Of a DNA stretch of 64,000 nt, positions 42,940 to 54,105 are shown piece by piece (position 1 is the first letter of the stretch; each line of letters starts with the position of its first letter). The stretch lies in assembly GCA_922989275.2 (NCBI GenBank), contig OV277868.1, positions 21,262,291-21,326,290 of the forward strand. Direction: 5' to 3'. A program made the position numbers and the translations under genes. The DNA comes from Gari tellinella (Eukaryota > Mollusca > Bivalvia > Cardiida > Psammobiidae). The notes under the pieces were generated by a model that was not told where the DNA came from, ran no database searches, and saw nothing but the letters and a program-made list of their open reading frames with translations.

Positions 42940-43115
42940 CGTACAGAGAGACAGCGAGACAGACAAACACATAGAAACAGAGACAGATCGAGAACGGAGA
43001 TTGACAGACAGACAAACAATCAGAGACAGACAACGAGAAACACTTACAGAGAGAGGCAAATACAGCGAAACAGAGAGATAGAGTAACGGATAAAAATACA
43101 TGTATATAGATAGAT

Positions 43116-43151
<36 letters not shown>

Positions 43152-43270
43152 GGAGAGGAAGAGGAACATTCATACAGAAAGACAGCTAGATACATGTAAG
43201 AGACACACATACAGAAACAGAGAGATGGAGATCCAGATACAGAGATATACAGAGAGAAATAAACAGCTTA
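42940..43270. repeat. purine-rich GA tract
   Basis: GAGAGA runs (densest at 43,108-43,153) and GACAGACA runs. Ser/Leu-rich minus-strand frames are compositional. Confidence 0.85.
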
Positions 43271-43384
43271 AAATAGAATAATGCGTTACATTTCATTGAA
43301 TATCTAAAATTCTGTTGAACGCGGTATTCGAATTCACGCTGAATTAGAAAATAGAAAAACTGCCTTTGCATTGCCGTCTGCATA

Positions 43385-43585
43385 CAGTGGCGAATCTGTT
43401 ATTCTTTCCCGTTTAAACGCAAACGTACGCACACGCAAAACACTAAAACGTAGAAAAGAACAACTTTTGGACAATTCTGATAATTCTTGTTTATCTTGGT
43501 GGCAAACAGTTTGGAGCCTGATCAGACGCCGGGTTAGTTTTAGCGTAAACGCGTTTATTGAAAAAGAATAACAAATTCTCCACTG
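43385..43585 (+). mobile_element. MITE-A with right hairpin arm deleted
   Basis: GACGCCGGGTTAG joins straight to TTTTAGCGTAAACGCG. Ends intact. Confidence 0.93.
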
Positions 43586-43748
43586 TACCTAGACTTTGCC
43601 AACTGCGCTTAACTGCTGACAATAATCAGTTTTATCTCGTATACTAAACTCGGTTCTTCAAAAAATGGTCCGATAACATGCGGAATGATGTTCTCCCTAT
43701 AAAAATGGACTCGGCTGACCTTTGCCATAAGATCTAATTTTACCTGTA

Positions 43749-43994
43749 CAGTGGAGAATCTGTTATTCTTTCCCGTTTAAACGCAAACGTACGCAAACGC
43801 AAAGCACTAAAACGTAGAAAAGAACAACTTTTGGACAATTCTGATAATTCTTGTTTATCTTGGTGGCAAACAGTTTGGAGCCTGATTAGACGCCGGGTTA
43901 CCCGGTGTCTAATCTGGCTCCAAACTGTTTGCACTGCAAATAATAGTTTTAGCGTAAACGCGTTTATTGGGAAAGAATAACAGATTATCCACTG
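43749..43994 (+). mobile_element. MITE-A, full length
   Basis: TA both sides. Paired substitutions occur in both hairpin arms (CTGATTAGACG and GTGTCTAATC), keeping them complementary. Confidence 0.95.
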
Positions 43995-45480
43995 TACTTA
44001 AATATTACAGTACCAGTCCAGTCAATATATTCTTTAACCTCAAACTAATTGCAACAGAAATTATTTTGTTAAAAACTACTAACAAAATGTTGAAATAATA
44101 ACATACTAAAAGTCTAGAAAAATCTATAAGGGGAGATTGGTTAAAAAGGCAATTTAGAAATGATAATTTTCCTTTAAATTACATGGCCTAAAGTTTCCAC
44201 CATACCATGCTGTATTTACACAACTTCATGATGACGTCATGACGAATATCCTGTGTATGTCTTATGTTTATACATGTAAATGAAAATGGGATAAAATCCT
44301 GAACTAAGGTAAGATTTTATTGTTTTTGTATTCAATTGATATGATAACTGTTAAAATACAAGCTTTTACCAATGTAAACATGTTCACAAGATGATGATAG
44401 TTGTTAAATATAAATGTCGTGGGTTTCCGTGGATGCTAAACAACCCCTTGGAATTGTAACTTTAAAGGCTGTTCTAAGTGTTTTAAAACATATTTAGCTC
44501 TGTATTGATGTAATAAATGGTAGAATATATACCAAATAACACATAAAAAATGTTGTTGTTTTTTCTTCTTATAAGTCATAAAGTGTGACTTTCATCATAT
44601 GTTTTGACTACGGAAGGTTTTAAGTGCCATACTTTACAAAAAAGGAGCACATTCGTAGCATCATTTTGTGGTTTCAGAATTACCCAGTAGACTGTTTTTT
44701 AAACTATCAGTTAAAATGATTTGTTTAATCAAGTTCTTTCTTTTATTGATATCAAAAGAAATAAACATTTCATTTTATTAAAAAATCGAAATGAGGCGGT
44801 ACCAACAGCAAAGCTAGGAGAGAACGGAAGCGTTCGTGTCAATAGGGCTAGTGCCAAGCGTGAGGAAAGTTTGACATCTTTGCCTTGTCAGATTGTTCAT
44901 GTAAAATGTCGAAAGATATAGTGTAACCCAAACAATCTAACAAACAGCCAGAAAGTAAGAGTAATGAAGCCAAGAAAAGTTATAGTATAGAAGCAGCTGC
45001 TTAACTTATCAAAATTTATTTCAAATCTTTAAAAAAAACACACACACAAAGATGCATACCCCACATCCTATGCCTTATCTATCACTATCCAATTTACTAT
45101 CTAAGCTACTTTGGTCAAGGGTCCGAAGTTTTCTGGCAGTCTGCAGGCTCGGTTTCTAGGCATCACGGTTTTGAGGATTAGCTCTGTCAAACATCTTTGT
45201 AGCCGACCAGTTCATTCGCCTTTCAACCTACAATTTTCTGCATTTGTTTATCCTGCGATTGCTTCTCTCTACATAGCTGAACCAATGTCACTGGTTGGTT
45301 TTTAGGAGTTCATAAAGTCTTGGTAGGTGCAGTTTTTTCCAGTAGGGTATCTAACCTGATATGCTGGATCTGGTCTGACTAGACATTACTAATCGACGTA
45401 ATGAAGGCTCTGTTATTGCGTTGTAGTTAGGTTGTAGTTAGGCGAATGAGGACACTTACTGTCATATATCATTAACCTTC
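43995..45480. other. no recognised feature
   Basis: AT-rich, no MITE ends. The last few hundred bases may be the 3' tail of the minus-strand retrotransposon that follows, but no frame could be matched. Confidence 0.4.
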
Positions 45481-47646
45481 TAACATGTACACTTTACTCC
45501 TGGTGTTGAAGGGGACAGTTCCCTACATTAGTACAGTACTGGTAGTAGTTCACAAAACTTGCCCCATGCTTACATAATCCTTCCTTATGGTTGAACTGAG
45601 TAAACAGCCATCTCTCAGCACTCAACATATTCACAAGAGAGCAGAAATAGCCTATTATTTTCAGAATGGTGCCATCCATTTCCACCATATTGTAGGGACG
45701 GCCCTCATAAGGGCGTGCCAGCATTTACTTACTTGTAAGTTTGGGTATTGTTCCAGCTTTCCGCACAAGTCATTACACTTTTGTGCACCCATTGAGCCGA
45801 AAAGGCTGCATTGTTTTGCATTGTACCATGACAATTCCTTCACACAGCACATAGATACGGGCTGGTAATTTTCAAAGGTTGTAATTCTGAACCAATGACC
45901 ATCACATCTGTCGTTATCAGATACACTCTCTTTCATTTGGCTTGCTTACCATCTTTCCAAAGGTTTATGTTTCTCCAGTAAGTATGCCATAGTTTCTGCT
46001 CTGATGACTGGCTTATCTGCAAACAATGACTTCCATGAACAGCATGTGCTAAACTCTCTGGAGATGGCTTCAATGACAATAATGCTGAAAAGTATGGGGA
46101 TTAGAGTTTCACCCTGGTGGACTCACTAATTTTATACTGAAATGAACATGAATGTGTTTTCCATCAGTACTCTACTCTTGACATTAGTGCTCATATATTG
46201 TACCATTCAAAGTCTTCCTCTACTCCAAACCTCTGAATTTTCAACCATAGTACATCCCTGGGATATCTATTTGAGGCATTCTCCAGGTCAACATGTGCAA
46301 TGTACAGTATTGTATCTGCATCGTGATGCTTCTCCTGCATCTGACGCAAGGTGCATATACTCATAAAGCATCTGGGGCCCGTTTTACTAAACTACTTACG
46401 CAAAACTTTTGCGTAAGTCAAATTTTAAATTTTAATTTACATTTTTTATTATCACTTGCTACAAACAGCAAATAGCCAGATCAGAGGACGCGCTTTTAGC
46501 GCGTCCTCTGATCTGGCTGTTTGCTGTTTGCAAACGTTTATGATCGAAAATAAGAGTTAAACGATTTTGACTTACGCAAAATTTGTGCGTAAATTTAGTA
46601 AAACGGGCCCCAGTTGTACTTCTTCCAGGTGTTACACCAAATTGCATTGCATTGGTGTCAACTTGCTGTATGATGGTATTGTCTGCCACTTGCTCAGTAA
46701 CATGCATTGTTTGTTCCAAAAGCGCCATACCTCTGTAGTTACCTATAATCCGAGTTGCCTATTATCAATGATAAAGCTCTCTTCCTTCCTCTCTGGAACA
46801 TGTTGTTCTCTTATGGTGGCATTTGCTGGATCTGATATGATCAGACTCCCTCAATTTTCCTATGCTTTCAATATTTCTGCCATATTAGCAGAAAGTCATG
46901 CTTTCTTACCATATTTTGTTTCTTGAAGCATTTTATCAATCTGGGTTAGTTTAAATCGATGGGCCTTGTACTGCTTCAATTAATTTAGATGGCCAGGGTT
47001 CCAAGGAAATTCATAGTGTTGTTTCCAGGTTCTCTTTTTGGCGTTATCTGACTCGCGTCAGCTTTTCAACCTTGAAGATCTCACTTCGTATCCCTACCTA
47101 TATGATCAGTGTGACTCACACTGAACGTGGCATAGCGGCAACTTACTTGGCTTAGAAACATATTGTTTTCAGCAACACGCGCCGCCTGTGTGAACTCATC
47201 TCTGCTGCCCCCCCCCCCCCCTTCTTCAATGAATTGTAGCATCTCCTCTTTCTCTGTATTGCAATGTTAACGTATTCATCACATCACCTAGTTTCCATCT
47301 TCCATATGCACTTCATTTTTTTTACCATAAACACTCTTAGGACAAGCTGCACTACTCGTACGATATTCTTTGAGCTGATCCCAGCATCAGCTGCCTGATA
47401 GTCCACTTTGCTTTTAACAAAGGCATCTTGAAAAATTTTCAGCATGCCCTGATCCTTCAGCTTCCAGGTTCTGACTTTAGGTTGAACTTGCGGCGTGCAC
47501 CAGGGAGTAACAATACCAGGAAATCTCATGCTATTTAGAAGCCTGTGCCGAATTGCACATTCCTCTCCTGAATTGACCTCTGTTGAAACTCTTCGAAAAC
47601 TTGACAGAAAGTCTGAGGTTAATGGCTGTGGAGACCGTTGAGACAT
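45480..47646 (-). mobile_element. decayed non-LTR retrotransposon ORF
   Basis: Reading down the minus strand: a post-endonuclease segment (47,640-47,290, V-R-T-W-K-L-K-D and F-Q-D-A-F-V), the reverse-transcriptase start (about 46,740-46,620, N-Y-R-G-M-A-L-L-E, Q-F-G-V-T-P-G-R-S-T-T), L-R-Q-M-Q-E-K-H and H-V-D-L-E-N-A-S-N-R-Y-P-R near 46,330-46,240, V-H-Q-G-E-T-L, and F-A-D-K (46,012-46,023) where Y-A-D-D is expected. A Cys/His finger follows near 45,750-45,800. Frameshifts, stops and the lost catalytic Asp make it inactive. RTE/L2-like by motif order; the clade is uncertain. Confidence 0.75.
46372..46613. mobile_element. MITE-G inside the retrotransposon
   Basis: CTGGGGCCCGTTTTACTAAA and its inverse TTTAGTAAAACGGGCCCCAG. 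Second-level repeats are ACTTACGCAAAACTTTTGCG and TTACGCAAAATTTGTGCG. The central hairpin is GCCAGATCAGAGGACGCGC and complement. It splits the P-G-R-S-T-T-(D) and L-R-Q-M-Q-E-K-H segments of the reverse transcriptase. Confidence 0.85.
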
Positions 47647-47649
47647 TCA

Positions 47650-48810
47650 GTGAAAAAATGGTTCAAGCTTCGCCGAACCTGAAATAACTCTAAACGGCGA
47701 AGAGTTCTATAAATCTGTAGATGTAGCATGTGATGAATAGATAGTATATCAGTCTTATAAACAGTTCTGAAATCTACAGTACATATGTAGCCAGAAGAAG
47801 TTTTTAACTTAATTTTCCCGTGAATTTGTGAACACAATTGTTCAGTAAAGGAATATCATGATTCAGATATCTAATCAAAAATGACGAGCCATATAAACTA
47901 TTTCAGCAAATTTCATGAAAAAAGGGATGTATCTTTATTTGCAAACACTTAAGACTTTTATCGTGTGTTAACCAGGTATAAAATACAAATAGTCGTATAC
48001 ATACAATTTGCAGGGCAAATGACAAACTTTTGAAAATGTCACAATGCATCAAATAGAGCTTGAAAAATCGACATTGATAATGATAAGACCAATACTTATA
48101 TTCTTGGTCTACATTTTCTGGCATTGTTTAATGACCATTGTAACATGATGCAGCTCGTTATTAGAACAAACTCTTTATTTAGATAGTTTCAATATGTGTT
48201 TAAATGCATGGTTCTTCTGGGGGATACTTATATCACTTTATGTGCGTTCGGAGAGTGGGTGGGGTAACAGATGCACCTTTTATTTTAAATGAAACTACTG
48301 ATATACTGGGAAAAAGGGTAGGAAACTTGTGTTTCCTCTAAACAATAAATGTGTATCAAATTTCTTATCAGAACAGTTACAAACCCTGTTGTTTTATCAT
48401 TTAATTCATATGGGTCAATTAAATAGAATTGATTGCATCAAACATGAGAGCGAAATTCCTCACCAGGTGTCTTGAAGAAGTATTGAACTAAAATGACTTT
48501 GGCTTCCTAGATTTGTCTAGACTGTTTTGTGTTACATCACAATACACAGAGCTTGCAGAAAACACTTTTTTCCTTTCTGTTGCAATTTGTTTGAGGTTAA
48601 GCCCTTTTTGCCAACATATTGACTGGACTATAATTCTTAGTTATATTATCTTATAACTGCCATTGGACATAAAGAAATAGCTAATTAGCTTCATCTCCTA
48701 TAGATAATACATATGAGTTGTCACAACACAGAGTTTGTGAAGGCAAATCAGAAAATGTGAGATCTATTCGGGGTCCTAGTTTTCAGAGAAAATACAGAAA
48801 TCTTTAACAT
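47650..48810. other. no recognised feature
   Basis: The endonuclease domain expected upstream of the retrotransposon fragment was not found here. No MITE ends. Confidence 0.4.
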
Positions 48811-48811
48811 C

Positions 48812-48902
48812 TCTATTACGACAACCAAACAAGGCTCTTTGACTTCGTACAATAAAGGTAACAGCTTTAAGGACGATGAAAGTAAAACAGAAAGTCCTGA
48901 TA
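48812..48902. mobile_element. MITE-E left half
   Basis: CTATTACGACAACCAAACAA and GATGAAAGTAAAACAGAAAG. The duplicated repeat interrupts it, and ACCTTGCTTTAA at about 49,440 may be its other half. Confidence 0.45.
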
Positions 48903-48905
48903 GGA

Positions 48906-49423
48906 AAAAGTCGCCCCGTACTTCATTCTCAGTGTTGTTATACTGTCTGGTCCTTTGGAATCATTGATTTCAGCGCATTAACAGTTGAAAGTTGAATTCC
49001 GCTTAAGCTGGTGCTAGGGGGCGTGAGCACTGTTGCATATTTAAGTATTGCTCATGAACAGACTCAAATAAACCGAGTCTGCAATTTTCAGTATTTGCTT
49101 TGTTTTCTGTGCTTTCAAAGGATCTCCCCTTATTCAGATTATATAATTCACAACAGCAGATGTTAAGTGCTTGTGTGGCGGCTGTAAAAAGTCGCCCCGT
49201 ACTTCATTCTCAGTGTTGTTATACTTTCTGGTCCTTTGTAATCATTGATTTCAGCGCATTTACAGTTGAAAGTTGAATTCCGCTAAAGCTGGTGCTAGGG
49301 GGCGTGAGCACTGTTGCATATTTAAGTATTGCTCATGAACAGACTCAAATAAACCGAGTCTGCAATTTTCAGTATTTGCTTTGTTTTCTGTGCTTTCAAA
49401 GGATCTCCCCTTATTCAGATTAT
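48906..49423. repeat. 237-bp direct duplication
   Basis: Copies at 48,906-49,142 and 49,187-49,423, nearly identical, from AAAAGTCGCCCCGTACTTCA to GGATCTCCCCTTATTCAGAT. Each contains ACAGACTCAAATAAACCGAG, a small hairpin with AATAAA in the loop, and GGGGGCGTGAGCACTG. The separating 44 bp are unrelated. Confidence 0.9.
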
Positions 49424-49544
49424 AGTCTGTTATACGTTTACCTTGCTTTAATATTTTCGGGACCTAAGTCGCATAAAGTACGATGAAAGTAAAACAGAAA
49501 GTTCTGAGAGGAATATCATGTTATACGTTTACCCTGGTTTAATC

Positions 49545-50113
49545 TATTCGGAACCGAAGTCGCATAAAGTCGACTTTACAAACAGTTTGGATCCTGATCA
49601 GACGCCGCGTATCGCGGCGTCTGATCAGGATTCCAACTGTTTAACACTCGTATCGATATGTCTAAAGTCATACTACATTGAAGTTTACTTTGAAATGATA
49701 TTGCAGACAACAATATTGCAGCAGAGGACAATAAAGTGGACATGTTTTAAAATCTCCGGGGTAATTTGATCAAGAAAGGGTTAAGCAAGATGAAAGTAGA
49801 GAAGAAAGCTCTTAAAAGAATATTGTGTTATACGTTCGTTTATTCTGCTTGAATCTTTTAGGGACCGAAGTCGCATAAAGTCGACTTAACAAACAGTTTG
49901 GATCCTGGTCAGACGCCGCGTATCGCGGCGTCTGATCAGGATCTAAACTGTTTAACACTTGTATCGATATGTCTAAAGTCATACTATATTCATGTACATG
50001 TACATGGAATCTTACTTTGAAATGATATTACAGACAACAATATTGAAGCAGTCGACTATAAAGCGGTGAAGGGGTAATACCATCACATTTCAGTTGGGCC
50101 AAGAAAGGGTTAA
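49545..50113 (+). mobile_element. two 5'-truncated MITE-B copies in tandem
   Basis: Both copies are preceded by ACCGAAGTCGCATAAAGTCG and start at ACAAACAGTTTGGATCCTG, then end at AAGAAAGGGTTAAGCA. Period about 305 bp. The shared truncation point shows duplication after truncation. Hairpin tips CCGCGTATCGCGG in both. Confidence 0.85.
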
Positions 50114-50579
50114 GCAGTTACCAAGTCCTACCTTAAAACCTTGATATGAGTTTCTTACATTTTGTATCATGATCATAGTGATTAGTTTCGAAACAGTTCT
50201 CACATGTCAAGGCAGAGATGGGGAATTTTGCAACATTGCATGGGTTTTGATATGTTCAAAATAAAAAAAAAACCATTGGCAAACAACATAGTCAGTGTAT
50301 AATATTTGTTTTTAGAGAAAAAACGAAACAAAACCCAATCAAAACAGATATTTTAATCTATTGTGGATTAAAGAGAATGCCTTATATATTTCATTTTATT
50401 GCGCAAAAGGTGAGATCACCAGAAACATCATTAAGCTCAAATGAAAAGTAAAAACTATTTCGGATTGATAGATTACTTCAAATCATAAAATCTGCTTCAA
50501 AAACTAGTTTGCGTTGTAAACGCCTAGTTATAACATTTGAAATTACAAAGCAATATGCTTCATTTTCCTCTCTTTATTT

Positions 50580-50679
50580 GCAAACGTTAGCGTCTGATCT
50601 GGCTCCAAACTGTTTGCACTGCAAATAATAGTTTTAGCGTAAACGCGTTTATTGGTAAAGAATAACAGATTATCCACTG
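50580..50679 (+). mobile_element. MITE-A right half
   Basis: AGCGTCTGATCTGGCTCCAA to TTATCCACTG-TA. The minisatellite starts directly after it. Confidence 0.85.
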
Positions 50680-51530
50680 TATTAGGAGTAGGTAGTGGTA
50701 GTATTAGGAGTAGTGTTAGGAGTAGGTAGTGGTAGTGTTAGGAGTAGGTAGTGGTAGTATTAGGAGTAGTGTTAGGAGTAGGTAGTGGTAGTATTAGGAG
50801 TAGTGATAGGAGTAGGTAGTGGTAGTATTAGGAGTAGTGTCAGGAGTAGGTAGTGGTAGTATTAGGAGTAGTGTTAGGAGTAGGTAGTGGTAGTATTAGG
50901 AGTAGTGTTAGGAGTAGGCAGTGGTACTATTAGGAGTAGGTAGTGGTAGTATTAGGAGTAGTGTTAGGAGTAGGTAGTGGTAGTTTTAGGAGTAGTGTTA
51001 GGAGTAGGTAGTGGTAGTATTAGGAGTAGTGTTAGGAGTAGGTAGTGGTAGTATTAGGAGTAGGTAGTGGTAGGGGTAGGTAGAGTAGTGTTAGGAGTAG
51101 GTAGTGGTAGGGGTAGGTAGAGTATGGTTAGGACTAGGTAGTATTAGGGGTAGGTAGAGTAGTGTTAGGAGTGGTGGTGGTACAGTGGAGAAAACCTTAT
51201 TCTTTCCCAATAAACGCGTTTACGCTAAAACTATTATTTGCAGTGCAAACAGTTTGGAGCCAGATCAGACGCCGGGTAACCCGGCGTCTGATCAGGCTCC
51301 AAACTGTTTGCCACCAAGATAAACAAGAATTATCAGAATTGTCCAAAAGTTGTTCTTTTCTACGTTTTAGTGCTTTGCGTTTGCGTACGTTTGCGTTTAA
51401 ACGGGGAAGAATAACAGATTCTCCACTGTATTAGGGTAGGGAGTGGTAGTATTATGGATAGGTAGAGCAGTGTTAGGAGTAGGTAGTGGTAGTGTTAGGA
51501 GTAAGGGTAGTATGAGGGTATGGAATTAAT
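50680..51530. repeat. 34-bp minisatellite interrupted by MITE-A
   Basis: Units such as GGAGTAGGTAGTGGTAGTAT and TAGGAGTAGTGTTA repeat with variants up to 51,180, then again at 51,429-51,520. The array is bounded by a MITE-A half on the left. Confidence 0.9.
51183..51428 (-). mobile_element. MITE-A inserted in the minisatellite
   Basis: TA both sides, with GGTGGTGG before and TTAGGGTAGGG after. Confidence 0.96.
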
Positions 51531-52120
51531 TTTCAAGGCCAATGAAGATCCTTGGGGTTCTTGGTCTGGTCAAAGATACATTTTTAAGGGATGTTATAAC
51601 AGGCACAGGTGGAAGATCCGCTTTCGTTCCCTTATCTATACCTGCAACGAGATATAATGCTCTGTGCTGGAAAATTAATTTCATTAATAACGTCTGTTGA
51701 CAATATGGATTCCAAAATTGTGGGTGTCCTGGCTGCCTACTATGAATTATTCAAACGGTCTCAGTATGGGATTTATATTTTAAAATAACAGAGTAAACTT
51801 ACAAAACATTGCCGGCGATAGCAATGGAGACGGTATTCTACTTCAGATGCAACTATTAATTTCAAATTGGTCTCGAGTTTTAGAAAAAAACAACTTTACA
51901 ATGATTTTGATCTAGAGCATGTTCGTTGTACACACAACTGGAGCGTGGTTCTTTGTAATAAAAAACAATCAAAATCTTTATTTGTTTAATAGCTAAACGG
52001 ATTATTTTTTTTATGCAGTTGACGATTGTATCCAGACTACTCAACGGACATATTTTGTGTCGATAAGAGCTGAAATTGTTGCCTACTCAGAACAATTAAT
52101 GGTCAATGAGCATCAGTTTC
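51530..52120. other. no recognised feature
   Basis: A weak inverted pair GAATTAATTTTCAAGG / CTGGAAAATTAATTTC lies at 51,524 and 51,668. Otherwise unassigned. Confidence 0.4.
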
Positions 52121-52121
52121 T

Positions 52122-52417
52122 TCAGAAATCGCCGTAACGGTCGAAACTTTTTCAAGTTAAACATCAACCCCGAGCATTTATCCTATAAATAAAGTGTACG
52201 TACATGTATGCATGCATCAGTGTGTGAGACACTCCGTAAGAGTAGTCTTGGTCTACATTTCAAGCAATATCCAAGGACAAACATCATATTTGTATACTCA
52301 CATGTGTCGATTTGACAACTGACGCGTTTTGTTTTTAACGGGAACCCATACGTTAGATTAACGGGAACTGAAGCGTTAAGCGGGAGCCCGTTCGTTTTGC
52401 CATACCAGTGTGTACCG
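52122..52417. repeat. dispersed repeat H, copy 2
   Basis: Matches 34,551-34,838 in the same orientation from CAGAAATCGCCGTAACGGTC to TTTTGCCATACCAGTGTG. Confidence 0.8.
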
Positions 52418-52427
52418 GTCTAAAATA

Positions 52428-52660
52428 CAGTAGAGAAAACGTTATCCTTCTGTTTAAAGGCAAACGCATTGCAATGAAATATAGAAAATGACAATTTTTT
52501 GACAATTCTGACTTCCAGTTTTGATCTGAGTGGCAAACAGTTTGGAGCAAGATTAGATGCCGGGTTTCCCGGCGTCTGATCTGGCTCTAAAATGTTTGCA
52601 ATGAAAATGATAGTTTAAGCGTACACGCGGTTAGTTTGAAAGAATACGAATTATCTACTG
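52428..52660 (+). mobile_element. MITE-A, diverged
   Basis: TA-CAGTAGAGAAAACG to TTATCTACTG-TA. The left arm is damaged (GGAGCAAGATTAGATGCCGG). Confidence 0.82.
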
Positions 52661-52821
52661 TACTCTGCACGCTGCATACGGGGCACACATTGCTAACATA
52701 AACAGCAAACAGTGGTAACTGAACACGCTACTATACCTGAGCTAGGTAGCTCTACATGCCTTCATTGCGTGTTACGTATCCTTACATACTAGTCTTGGAT
52801 AGAATAAAACATTTGTGCAGA

Positions 52822-53888
52822 ATGGAGTACTATTGTAGTGCTGTTTGTATTATTATATTGGCATCATCTTGCTGGTATGCTGACTGTGCAAAACGAAGCA
52901 GACTAACAAGACCAATCGTTTAGACTTGGAAAACGTAGCCAGACAGCAGGACACGGATAATCTGCTGGACAAATTGAATTACTTAGAAGCGCGACTGAAT
53001 GAATCCAGTGATAATATCCAATGCAGCAACAATGGGCAGCTAGAAAATGATCCGCCATTTACAAGAGAAACCGGGACAACTGAAAACAATGGTAACCTTA
53101 TGAGAATAATGCAAGCCTTCAAACAGGAAAAAAAGATTATTAAAACTCAGAAAAACTCAGTGAAAAACTCAGTGAAGCTCTACAAACTCTTTTTGCTAAA
53201 TTTGATGAAATGGAAGCAAAATCAAGTAAAATTGAATCAACTACAACCCTGGATCAGTATGCGATAGGGAAGATGAGATCATGTCTTGATCATTATAGAG
53301 AAGGTAGAACAATGGATGGTGTATACACTGTATATCCTCTAGAACTAAACAAGCCTTTCAAAGTCTACTGTGACATGACCACAGATGGCGGTGGCTGGAC
53401 AGTTTTTCAGAGAAGGAAAGATGGATCGGTTAATTTTCTGCTTGGTTGGCTGGACTCTAACTGGTGAGTTCTGGCTTGGAAATGACAACATTGCCGCTCT
53501 GACAAGTACCTGTTGCCATGAATTCAGGGTAGAGTTGGAAGATTTTGGTGGCGCAAGGAAATATGCCAAGTATGGCAAGTTTAAGGTCTTACCAGAGTCT
53601 CGTAATTATAGACTAGAGGTCGGCCTTTACTCTGGAAATGCTAATGACTCCCTGGAATATCATAATGGTATGGAATTTACCACTAAGGACTATTACAATG
53701 ACAGTAACCCGGGGGGTAACTGTGCACTCCAACGGAAAGGTGCTTGGTGGTATAACAGCTGCCATTATTCCAATTTAAATGGTCTGTATTTGGAAGGACC
53801 ATACACTGCTCATGCTAAAGGGATAAACTGGTTCTCATGGCGAGGTTACAGCTATTCACTCAAGATGACAGAAATGAAGTTGAGATAG
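52822..53888 (+). pseudogene. fibrinogen-related protein (FReD) pseudogene, intronless
   Basis: ATG at 52,822 opens a signal-peptide-like start (M-E-Y-Y-C-S-A-V-C-I-I-I-L-A-S-S-C-W). That frame stops at 52,921. A coiled-coil-like segment (L-L-D-K-L-N-Y-L-E-A-R-L) continues in another frame, and a third frame carries M-R-S-C-L-D-H-Y and the FReD start [21 protein letters not shown]. Near 53,430 about 20 bp of the Y-R-x-W-x-x-Y-K-x-G-F-G region are lost and the frame shifts again. The rest ([10 protein letters not shown] to M-T-E-M-K-L-R stop) is well preserved, including K-G-A-W-W-Y-N-S-C-H. Intact relatives are secreted lectin-like immune proteins. Recent pseudogene, or assembly indels. Confidence 0.85.
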
Positions 53889-54105
53889 GAAAGGACTCAT
53901 ATACCACATGATCAGACTGTATTAAATACAGCCGGGACTTTTCCTATCAACACTAAATGAAGGTTCCGCATGGAATGTATATCGGAAGGTTGAAAACGGA
54001 ATATGACCATATACCACATTGCTATTATTGTGTTATCTCATTCAACCCTGAAACTTTTAATGGACAATTCAAATTTCTAATAAGTCTAGTCCATTTCTGA
54101 ATGTA

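Noticed and set aside
42889..43210. Ser/Leu-rich minus-strand frames
   Set aside because: They come from a GA-rich simple repeat.
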